NCBI GenBank assembly: GCA_014376425.1
Contig: JACMRO010000221.1
Span: 1-6,982, forward strand
Source of the DNA: Rubritepida sp.
GTDB taxonomy: Bacteria; Pseudomonadota; Alphaproteobacteria; Acetobacterales; Acetobacteraceae
DNA: 6,982 bases
Reading direction: 5' to 3'
This document shows, piece by piece, positions 1 to 4,894 of the stretch. The first letter of the stretch is position 1. Each line of letters begins with the position of its first letter. The notes under the pieces were generated by a model. That model did not search any database. It was not told the DNA's origin and worked only from the letters and a program-made list of their open reading frames with translations. A program made the position numbers and the translations under genes.

Positions 1-123
1 CACGGTCACGCTGTCCCAGCCGCACTGGCTGTACATCTCGGCCGAGAAGGCGTTGGGGATGGCGAGCCACCCATTGACGACAGCCTTGCCCTGTTTCCAG
101 GCTTCCTTGACCTTGTTGGCCAT
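1..123 (-). CDS. HpcH/HpaI-type aldolase, N-terminal part (runs off the left edge)
   Basis: Only the first 41 codons lie in the window. The product begins MANKVKEAWKQGKAVVNGWL and continues with AIPNAFSAEMYSQCGWDSV. This matches the start of the HpcH/HpaI aldolase family (class II, metal-dependent aldolases such as 2,4-dihydroxyhept-2-ene-1,7-dioate aldolase). In that family a short helix leads to a G-x-W-L-x-x-P strand, then an [SA]-x-E-x-[YL] helix and a G-[WF]-D-x-[VL] strand of the TIM barrel. Family members cleave or form 2-oxo acids such as pyruvate plus an aldehyde in the cytoplasm. The metal-binding and catalytic residues lie beyond the window, so the substrate cannot be given. The start at 123 is preferred over an in-frame ATG at 129 because it lies 8 bases from a strong Shine-Dalgarno sequence. 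The gene is divergent from the guanidino hydrolase at 261, with a 137-base gap that could hold both promoters. Confidence 0.75.
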   Translation of the reverse strand, partial: MANKVKEAWKQGKAVVNGWLAIPNAFSAEMYSQCGWDSVTV

Positions 124-131
124 ACGCATTC

Positions 132-136
132 CCTCC
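132..136 (-). promoter_or_regulatory. Ribosome binding site of the aldolase gene
   Basis: GGAGG on the minus strand, 8 bases before the ATG at 123-121. The alternative in-frame ATG at 129-127 would be only 2 bases away, so this site decides the start. Just upstream, minus-strand 145-140 reads TAATAA, an AT-rich patch in a GC-rich gap that could serve as a -10 element; no matching -35 is visible. Confidence 0.6.
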
Positions 137-260
137 GATTTATTACGGGCCGACGCTAGGACCGGGGGGGCGCCGCATCAATCCCCGCATCCGGCGGGCG
201 CGGGTCTGGAATGCGGCCGGCGCCGTCGCGTCCCGGCCAGGCCAGGGGTAGCTTTCGCGC

Positions 261-1106
261 ATGTGGAATGTCTCATCCGAAACCGGCGCGCTGCGCGAGG
301 TGCTGGTCTGCCCGCCCACGCATTACCGCTGGGTGCCGACCAACAGCATCGTTCGCCGCACGCTGGAGGATGGCAGCCAACCCCCCAGCGCGGCGCATCT
401 GGCGGCCCAGCATGGCGAGTTGGTGGACGCGCTGCAGCAGGGCGGCGCGCGCGTCCACATGCTGGCCCCGGAGCCGCACCTCCCCTACATGGCCTACACC
501 CGCGACCAGAGCGTGATGACGCCCTGGGGGCCTGTGCTGTGCCAGCTCGAACGGCCACAGCGCCGTGGCGAATATGCCGCCCTGCATCGCTTCCACGAGG
601 GCCGATTCTGGCGCCTGTCCTCCGCCGGCACGCTGGAGGGCGGGGACGTCCACATCATCCGGCCCGGCCTGGCGCTGATAGGCCACAGCGGTGGCCGCAC
701 CGATGAGGCGGGCGCGAGCCAGCTCGCCTGCTGGCTGCGCGCCGAGGGCTGGGAAGTGCGCTGCGAGCGCTTCGACGAGCATTTCCTGCACCTGGACGTG
801 TTGTTCTGCATGGCCGCGCCGGGCTTGGCGGTGGGCTGCGCAGAGGTGCTGGGCACGGAGCTGGTGGCATGGCTGGCCGGCCACGGCATCCGCCTGCTGC
901 CGGTGAGCTATGCCGAGGCGATGCGGCTGGGTTGCAATGTGCTGGCGCTGGGCGGCGGGCGGGTGATTTCGGCCCTGGAGTCCACCCGGCTCAATGCAGC
1001 CCTGCGGTCCGAAGGGCTGGAGGTACTGGACCCTGCGCTATCACTGTTCACCCTGGGCGGCGGGGGGCCGCACTGCCTGACCTGCCCGTTATTGCGCGAG
1101 GGGTAG
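261..1106 (+). CDS. Dimethylarginine dimethylaminohydrolase / arginine deiminase-fold guanidino hydrolase
   Basis: 281-residue protein of the guanidino-group-modifying superfamily (DDAH, arginine deiminase, amidinotransferase). These enzymes use a nucleophilic Cys to attack the guanidinium carbon of arginine derivatives. The ordered motifs are visible. MWNVSSETGALREVLVCPP at the N-terminus is the usual first strand. Residues 80-82 are TRD, within YTRDQSVMTPWG. Residues 126-129 are EGGD, the substrate-guanidinium acid region. H177, in FLHLDVLF, is the expected catalytic His. N226 lies in GCNVLALGGGRVI. C272, in GGGGPHCLTCPLLR at the extreme C-terminus, is the expected nucleophile. Length and single-domain form fit DDAH-like enzymes rather than the roughly 400-residue arginine deiminases. 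No signal peptide is seen, so it is probably cytoplasmic. The substrate (methylarginine, arginine or another guanidino compound) cannot be fixed from sequence alone. The ATG at 261 has only a weak, distant AGGGG (244-248) upstream. The gene is divergent from the aldolase and convergent with the amidohydrolase at 1405-2469. Confidence 0.85.
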   Translation: MWNVSSETGALREVLVCPPTHYRWVPTNSIVRRTLEDGSQPPSAAHLAAQHGELVDALQQGGARVHMLAPEPHLPYMAYTRDQSVMTPWGPVLCQLERPQRRGEYAALHRFHEGRFWRLSSAGTLEGGDVHIIRPGLALIGHSGGRTDEAGASQLACWLRAEGWEVRCERFDEHFLHLDVLFCMAAPGLAVGCAEVLGTELVAWLAGHGIRLLPVSYAEAMRLGCNVLALGGGRVISALESTRLNAALRSEGLEVLDPALSLFTLGGGGPHCLTCPLLREG

Positions 1107-1133
1107 GGCACCGGGGGCCCGGTAGAGGTGCCC
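1106..1133 (+). terminator. Hairpin at the stop codon of the guanidino hydrolase (no T-tract)
   Basis: GGGCACC (1106-1112) and GGTGCCC (1127-1133) form a perfect 7-bp stem that starts at the last base of the TAG stop. An alternative inner stem, ACCGGG (1110-1115) with CCCGGT (1118-1123), competes with it. No run of T follows, so it is not a classic intrinsic terminator. It may stabilise the 3' end or assist a factor-dependent stop. Its right arm overlaps the first bases of the tandem repeat. Confidence 0.35.
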
Positions 1134-1380
1134 GAGGGGCGCGCGGCCTGGCCCGCAGTCCTTGCCGCTGCGCCCGCCAGGCATCGGCCAGGTGCCCAAG
1201 CCAGGACCCGCCACGCGCAAGCCGACAGCCGGTCAACTGGGCATCAACGGCTTGTATGCCCGGTGGGCGCACGGCCGGGCCCGCAGTTCTAGCCGCTGCG
1301 CCAGCCAGGCATCGGCCAGGTGCCCAAGCCAGGACCCGCCGCGTGCAAGCCGCCAGGCCGGTCAACTGGGCATCATCGGC
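1129..1380. repeat. Tandem direct repeat, two units of about 128 bp, between convergent genes
   Basis: Unit 1 is about 1129-1256 and unit 2 about 1257-1380, offset 128 bases (129 after a one-base indel near 1225/1353). A 37-base core is identical in both (1176-1212 and 1304-1340). A second conserved block, GGTCAACTGGGCATCA, occurs at 1231 and 1360. Mismatches elsewhere show the duplication is not brand new. Inside each unit GCCAGG occurs three times (1176, 1187 and 1200 in unit 1), 11 and 13 bases apart, so there is an internal sub-repeat. A period of 128 or 129 does not keep one reading frame in register with both copies in the way a protein repeat would, and I see no credible coding frame. 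It fills almost the whole gap between the two convergent stop codons (1106 and 1405). Function unknown. Confidence 0.85.
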
Positions 1381-1404
1381 CCGTCCTGACCACGATGCGT
1401 AGCA

Positions 1405-2469
1405 CTACAGGTTCAGCAGCCGCGCCGCGGTGCCGCCGAGTATGTCGATCTTTTCCTGCGCGCTCAGCGAATCCGTCGCCATCACATGGTCCACCGGCGC
1501 CATCTGCCACGGGAACGGATAGTCGCTGCCGAGCACAACCTGCCCGGGCCCGACCTGCGCCACCAGGTGCCGCAGCGCGTTGGGGCTGAAGACCAGGCTG
1601 TCGAACCAGATCTGCCGGAGATATTCGCTCGGCCGTTTCGCCAGGGTAATGGCCGGGTTGCAGCCGCTTGGGTTCACCATGCAGGCATGATCCATCCGGT
1701 CGGCATAGGAAGGGAGGTAGCCACCGCCATGTGCCGCCAGCACCTTGAGGCGGGGGTGGCGGTCCAGCGTGCCCTCGAAGATCAGGTGCGCCAGCGCGAT
1801 GGTGGTGTCGAGCGGATTGCCGATGGTGTTGCCCAGCCAGCCATTGCCGCGGAAGCGCCCGGCCAGCTCCGCCACGCCCAGCGGGTGGATGAAAAGCACG
1901 GCGCCCAGCTCCTCCGCCTTTGCCCAGACCGGATCGAAGCGCCGGTCGGAGAATTCCACCCCGGCCATATTGGCGGCGATGGCCGCGCCCTTCAGGCCCT
2001 GGCGGCGCATCGCATGCTCCAGCTCGGTCACCGCCAGCTGCGGGTCCTGTAGCGTCAGCGAGCAAAAGCCGGCGAAGCGGTCGGGGTGGGCGGCGCACAG
2101 CTCTGCCATGCTCTCGTTGTTGATGCGAACGATCTCCGCCGCCAGGTCGCGCGGCTTTGCGTACCAGTAGGGATTGACCGACAGCACCTCCATATCGACC
2201 TTCTGCGCGTCCATCACCGCAAAGCGCCGGGCGACCTCGATCGCCGCCTCATCGGTACCGCGCACCGGTGAAGCAGGGGGTGCCGCGTCCGGGCCCAGGC
2301 GGGCAGCGGCCTGCGGGAAGACGCAATGCGCATGGGTGTCGATGGTGCGGATCGGCCGGCCTTCGACCGCAACCGCCTGGCGGGTAGGCCGGGTCTGCCC
2401 CTGCGCACGGTCGAGCAGCGCGCAGCTGCAGAAGGCGACACCGCCGAGGAAGTTCCTGCGTGTGGTCAT
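1405..2469 (-). CDS. Tat-exported ACMSD-like metal-dependent amidohydrolase (amidohydrolase 2 family)
   Basis: 354 residues from the ATG at 2469. The N-terminus MTTRRNFLGG carries a twin-arginine motif (R4-R5-N-F-L) followed by a short hydrophobic stretch (about 8-19) and a polar region ending near AQGQ (22-25). This suggests folded export to the periplasm by Tat. The rest is a TIM-barrel amidohydrolase of the type that includes 2-amino-3-carboxymuconate-6-semialdehyde decarboxylase and gamma-resorcylate decarboxylase. Expected metal ligands are H46 and H48 (IDTHAHC), H195 (FIHPLG), H247 (AAHGGGYLPSYADR) and D316 (LGSDYPFPW). Such enzymes hydrolyse or decarboxylate small, often aromatic acids; the substrate here is unknown. 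The reading frame stays open upstream through the tRNA, but those codons are tRNA and spacer and not protein. An in-frame ATG at 2481 is possible but would have AAGG directly abutting it. The 2469 start has purine-rich GGGGCGGAAC in front and puts the RR motif at the usual place. It lies downstream of tRNA-His on the same strand. Confidence 0.85.
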   Translation of the reverse strand: MTTRRNFLGGVAFCSCALLDRAQGQTRPTRQAVAVEGRPIRTIDTHAHCVFPQAAARLGPDAAPPASPVRGTDEAAIEVARRFAVMDAQKVDMEVLSVNPYWYAKPRDLAAEIVRINNESMAELCAAHPDRFAGFCSLTLQDPQLAVTELEHAMRRQGLKGAAIAANMAGVEFSDRRFDPVWAKAEELGAVLFIHPLGVAELAGRFRGNGWLGNTIGNPLDTTIALAHLIFEGTLDRHPRLKVLAAHGGGYLPSYADRMDHACMVNPSGCNPAITLAKRPSEYLRQIWFDSLVFSPNALRHLVAQVGPGQVVLGSDYPFPWQMAPVDHVMATDSLSAQEKIDILGGTAARLLNL

Positions 2470-2494
2470 GTTCCGCCCCATCCTTTTGGGGAAG

Positions 2495-2513
2495 GCTGGC
2501 GGCTTTCGCCAGC
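2495..2513 (-). other. Hairpin in the leader between tRNA-His and the amidohydrolase
   Basis: GCTGGCG (2495-2501) and CGCCAGC (2507-2513) form a perfect 7-bp inverted repeat with a 5-base loop. An alternative fold on the minus strand gives GGC-GAAA-GCC, a GNRA-type tetraloop. It lies 36 bases past the tRNA 3' end and 26 bases before the amidohydrolase start. It could terminate or process the tRNA transcript, or act in the amidohydrolase 5' leader. A short T5 run (minus strand, within 2541-2548) directly follows the tRNA CCA, not this hairpin. Confidence 0.4.
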
Positions 2514-2548
2514 GTGCGCCAGTACTGACGACGATGGCGTGAAAAATA

Positions 2549-2625
2549 TGGGGCGATCGACGGGGCTCGAACCCGCGACATCCAAGACCACAACCTGGCG
2601 CTCTACCAGCTGAGCTACGACCGCC
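2549..2625 (-). tRNA. tRNA-His (anticodon GTG)
   Basis: A full cloverleaf can be drawn on the minus strand. The acceptor strand GCGGTCG (2624-2618) pairs with CGATCGC (2559-2553) with one G-U. The D arm contains AGCTGGTAGA. The anticodon stem CCAGG/CTTGG flanks the 7-base loop TTGTGGT, giving anticodon GTG. The T arm is GCGGG-TTCGAGC-CCCGT. The extra G at position -1 (2625) opposite discriminator C73 (2552) is the identity mark of tRNA-His. CCA is encoded (2551-2549). It supplies the single His isoacceptor normally needed. It lies 79 bases upstream of the amidohydrolase start on the same strand and could share a transcript. Confidence 0.96.
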
Positions 2626-2901
2626 GCACAAGGGCGGTTTGGGCCAGTGTGGCGGGCGGGTCAACCGGGGCAGCCCCGCCGTGCTTCGGGCGCGTAGCCT
2701 TCCGCTCGCAGCGGCAACCGTTGGAACACCACGGATTGTCGCTGCCCACGATCAGAGGCTGCGGATACCCGGCGATCGGCGCGTCAAAGGGGCAGATAGC
2801 GCGGCAGCACCGCTACAAGCTCGGCCGCCTGGGCCCGCGGCGGGCCAGCCTTTCAGCACTGCCGCCCGCATAACACAGTTTGAGCACGGCGTGGCGTGGC
2901 T
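2626..2901. other. 276-base spacer between tRNA-His and the aminotransferase, no gene recognised
   Basis: No open frame here looks like a protein on either strand. It holds the probable tRNA promoter at its left end. A GC-rich hairpin at 2829-2848 has CTG-GGCCCG paired with CGGGCCAG around a CGG loop, with one bulged G. That hairpin lies about 55 bases past the aminotransferase stop. It has no T-tract, so it is at most a weak 3'-end structure. Confidence 0.5.
2659..2664 (-). promoter_or_regulatory. Possible -35 element of the tRNA-His promoter
   Basis: TTGACC on the minus strand ends 33 bases before the tRNA 5' end, the right distance for a -35 box. The expected -10 region (about 2636-2642) reads CCAAACC, a poor match to TATAAT, so this rests on one hexamer and its position. 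Confidence 0.25.
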
Positions 2902-4131
2902 CTACCGGGCGGGCGCGTTCGGCAACGCCTTGCTCAACCAACGTTCGATGCGCCCCAACGCCTCATTCAGCAGGGCATCGTTCTTGCAAAAAGCGAAGCG
3001 CACATAGTGATCGGGCGCGCCGGGCTGCGCGTAGAAGGCGGTGTTGGGGATGGCGGTGACCCGCGCCTCCTCCGTCAGCGTGCGGCAAAAGGCCACGTCG
3101 TCGCCCGCCCAGCCCAGCGGCCGCACATCGGTCGTGATGAAGTAGCTGCCGCGGCTCTCCAGCACGCCAAAGCCCAGCCCGGCCAGCCCGGCGCCCAGCA
3201 GGTCGCGCTTCGCCTGCAGGCTTTCGCGCAATTCGCGGAAATACGCCGCATCCTTCATCAGCCCGACCGCCACGCCGCGCTGCAGGTTCGGCGCCGTGGT
3301 GAAGGTCAGGTTCTGATGCGCCTTGGCCACGTTGGGCGCCAGGCTGCGATCGCAGCTGACGTAGCCCACCTTCCAGCCCGTCAGGTTGAAGGTCTTGCCG
3401 GCGCTGCCGATGCGCATGCAGCGCTCCCGCATGCCCGGGATGGTCATCAGCGGGATGTGCCGCCAGCCGTCGAAGGTCAGGTGCTCATATACTTCGTCGC
3501 AGATCGCATAGGTGTCGTGCCGCGTCACCAGGTCGGCGATGAAGGCGAGTTCGGCCGTGGTGAAGACCTTGCCGGTGGGGTTCATCGGCGTGTTGAACAG
3601 GATGGCCTTGGTGCGGGGCCCGAAGGCCGCGGCCAGCTCGGCGCGCGGCAGCTCCCAATGCGGCGGGCTGAGGCGCACCACGCGCGGGATGCCGCCCAAC
3701 AGCTTCACGGTCGGCACGTAGGTGTCGTAGAGCGGCTCGATCAGCACCACCTCATCGCCCGGATTGATGACCGCCATCAGGCAGGCGGTGATCGCCTCGG
3801 TGGCGCCGGAGGTGACAATGACTTCGTGGTCAGGATCGATGTCCAGGTCGTAGAAGCGCTTGTTGTGGGCGGCGACGGCCTGCCGAAGCTCCGGCACGCC
3901 GGTCAGCGGCGGGTACTGATTGCGGCCGTCACGCAGGGCGGCCGCGGCGGCGTCGATCACGTCCTCCGGCCCGTCATAGTCGGGGAAGCCTTGGCCCAGG
4001 TTGATGGCACCGTGCTGGTTGGCCAGCGCGCTCATCACGGTGAAAATGGTGGTGCCGGTGGCGCTGAGCAGGTTGTTCTGCGGCCGGCCAGGGCGCGGCG
4101 ACGGCGAGGCTTGGGCAACGGCGTGCGACAT
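2902..4131 (-). CDS. Class I PLP-dependent aminotransferase
   Basis: 409 residues, fold type I aminotransferase. It transfers an amino group between an amino acid and a 2-oxo acid using pyridoxal phosphate in the cytoplasm. Visible landmarks are INLGQGFPDYDGP (43-55), the substrate-side loop; SGATEAI (108-114), which binds the cofactor phosphate; NTPMNPTGKV (180-189) with N184; AICDEVYEHL (209-218) with D212 and Y215 against the pyridine ring; and SAGKTFNLTGWKVGY (243-257) with K246 as the Schiff-base lysine. R379 in VRFAFCK is the expected alpha-carboxylate anchor. The overall pattern resembles the kynurenine/methionine aminotransferase group (YbdL-like) and N-succinyldiaminopimelate aminotransferase-like proteins. 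Substrate cannot be read directly. The start is supported by AGGA (4143-4140) 8 bases upstream. It is divergent from glnB across 313 bases. Both concern amino-nitrogen, but shared regulation is only a guess. Confidence 0.9.
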   Translation of the reverse strand: MSHAVAQASPSPRPGRPQNNLLSATGTTIFTVMSALANQHGAINLGQGFPDYDGPEDVIDAAAAALRDGRNQYPPLTGVPELRQAVAAHNKRFYDLDIDPDHEVIVTSGATEAITACLMAVINPGDEVVLIEPLYDTYVPTVKLLGGIPRVVRLSPPHWELPRAELAAAFGPRTKAILFNTPMNPTGKVFTTAELAFIADLVTRHDTYAICDEVYEHLTFDGWRHIPLMTIPGMRERCMRIGSAGKTFNLTGWKVGYVSCDRSLAPNVAKAHQNLTFTTAPNLQRGVAVGLMKDAAYFRELRESLQAKRDLLGAGLAGLGFGVLESRGSYFITTDVRPLGWAGDDVAFCRTLTEEARVTAIPNTAFYAQPGAPDHYVRFAFCKNDALLNEALGRIERWLSKALPNAPAR

Positions 4132-4444
4132 GCGAGCGATCCTGACTGACCACTCTTCTTATGGGCGTTGCGGCGGCCCGGGCAAGTCGCCAGGCGGACC
4201 GCGCCCCGCCGCGTCAGGTGGACGGTCATCGACGTACAAGCCTGCGCCGCGCGGCCAGGCCACCGGCAGGCTGCTCCCAAATCAGGCAACATCCCGCGTC
4301 ACGGTGGCGGAAATCCGCCCGCAAACCACTGCCGCGCCGTCAAGCCGGATTGTGGCCGGCCGCCAAGCCGTGCCATGAGGGTCCGCCCAAGGCTGATGCC
4401 GGCGGTCAAGGCGGGATAAGTCCCGCACAGCAGATCGGGATGCG
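4132..4444. other. Divergent promoter region between the aminotransferase and glnB, with two perfect hairpins
   Basis: No protein or RNA gene recognised. It must hold the promoters for the aminotransferase (leftward) and glnBA (rightward). Two perfect short inverted repeats stand out: GGCGGA (4306-4311) with TCCGCC (4314-4319), and GCGGGA (4411-4416) with TCCCGC (4421-4426). I could not find a convincing sigma-54 site (TGGCAC-N5-TTGC) or NtrC-type dyad on the glnB side, and no good sigma-70 pair. Confidence 0.55.
4411..4426 (+). promoter_or_regulatory. Hairpin just before glnB
   Basis: GCGGGA-TAAG-TCCCGC, a perfect 6-bp stem with a tetraloop, ends 18 bases before the glnB ATG. If transcribed it would sit next to the weak ribosome binding site GGGA (4437-4440). 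It could be an operator palindrome on DNA or a leader hairpin on RNA; sequence alone cannot tell which. Confidence 0.35.
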
Positions 4445-4783
4445 ATGAAAAAGATCGAGGCCATCATCAAGCCCTTCAAGCTCGACGAGGTGAAGGACGC
4501 CCTGCACGAGATCGGCCTGCAGGGGCTGACCGTGCTTGAGGCGAAGGGTTTCGGGCGGCAGAAGGGCCATACCGAGCTGTATCGCGGCGCCGAATACGTC
4601 GTCGACTTCCTGCCCAAGGTGAAGATCGAGGTGGTGTGCGACGACGCGCTGGCCGATCGCGCCATCGAGGCCATCATGGCCGCGGCCCGCACCGGGCGCA
4701 TCGGCGATGGCAAGATCTTCGTCAGCGACATCCAGGAAGTGATCCGCATCCGCACCGGCGAACGCGGCGAGGACGCCGTCTGA
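4445..4783 (+). CDS. glnB: Nitrogen regulatory protein PII
   Basis: 112 residues, the standard PII length. PII is a trimeric signal protein that binds ATP/ADP and 2-oxoglutarate and is uridylylated by GlnD. It steers the adenylylation of glutamine synthetase through GlnE and, in many Proteobacteria, the NtrB/NtrC system. The start MKKIEAIIKPFKLDEVKDAL is canonical. The T-loop spans about 37-55 (GRQKGHTELYRGAEYVVDF) with Y51, the uridylylation target, in place. RTGRIGDGKIFV (about residues 82-93) is the second PII signature, lining the nucleotide site. E50 in the T-loop and the position directly before glnA both favour GlnB over the paralogue GlnK, which is usually next to amtB. The ribosome binding site is weak (GGGA, 4 bases from the ATG). 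An intergenic hairpin and 111 bases separate it from glnA. Confidence 0.97.
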   Translation: MKKIEAIIKPFKLDEVKDALHEIGLQGLTVLEAKGFGRQKGHTELYRGAEYVVDFLPKVKIEVVCDDALADRAIEAIMAAARTGRIGDGKIFVSDIQEVIRIRTGERGEDAV

Positions 4784-4841
4784 TCTGACCACTTTGCCGC
4801 GCCACGCCTGGGGAGAGCGTCCCGGGGCGCGGGCGGGGCAG

Positions 4842-4857
4842 CGGCGGGCGACCGCCG
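4842..4857 (+). promoter_or_regulatory. GNRA-capped hairpin in the glnB-glnA spacer
   Basis: CGGCGG (4842-4847), loop GCGA (4848-4851), CCGCCG (4852-4857): a perfect stem closed by a GNRA-class tetraloop, followed by GAATTTCC. It lies 58 bases past the glnB stop and 37 bases before the glnA ATG. The T-run is too short for a strong intrinsic terminator. A partial attenuator or an mRNA processing/stability element between glnB and glnA is plausible. In related Alphaproteobacteria glnA is made both as a glnBA message and as a separate glnA message. Confidence 0.45.
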
Positions 4858-4882
4858 GAATTTCCAACTGGGACGCTGATTG

Positions 4883-4887
4883 AAGGA
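4883..4887 (+). promoter_or_regulatory. Ribosome binding site of glnA
   Basis: AAGGA, 7 bases before the ATG at 4895. This fixes the start; an in-frame TTG at 4880 would place the site inside the gene. Confidence 0.8.
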
Positions 4888-4894
4888 ACCACCC

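Noticed and set aside
53..706. A 217-codon plus-strand open frame across the aldolase start and the guanidino hydrolase
   Set aside because: It overlaps two family-supported genes in other frames and its product is low-complexity Arg/Pro/Ala sequence.
1129..1380. The tandem repeat as a CRISPR array
   Set aside because: Only two units, a 128-base period without the short repeat/variable spacer pattern, similarity running through the whole unit, and no cas genes.
2620..2638. ACCGCC/GGCGGT hairpin followed by TTT on the plus strand
   Set aside because: Its left arm is the acceptor strand of tRNA-His and no plus-strand gene ends here; likely chance pairing.
2780..2840. Minus-strand reading AQAAELVAVLPRYLPL-stop, like the C-terminus of a protein
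   Set aside because: The frame is closed by a stop only a few codons upstream and the other frames there show no continuation, so it cannot be claimed as a gene remnant on this evidence.
2896..4149. A 417-codon plus-strand open frame opposite the aminotransferase
   Set aside because: The minus strand encodes a complete aminotransferase with all cofactor motifs; the plus frame is rich in His, Gln, Arg and Gly, as expected of an antisense reading.
4360..4380. Minus-strand TGGCACGGCTTGGC as a sigma-54 promoter
   Set aside because: The GG to GC spacing is one base short of the strict GG-N10-GC rule and it points toward the aminotransferase, about 230 bases away.
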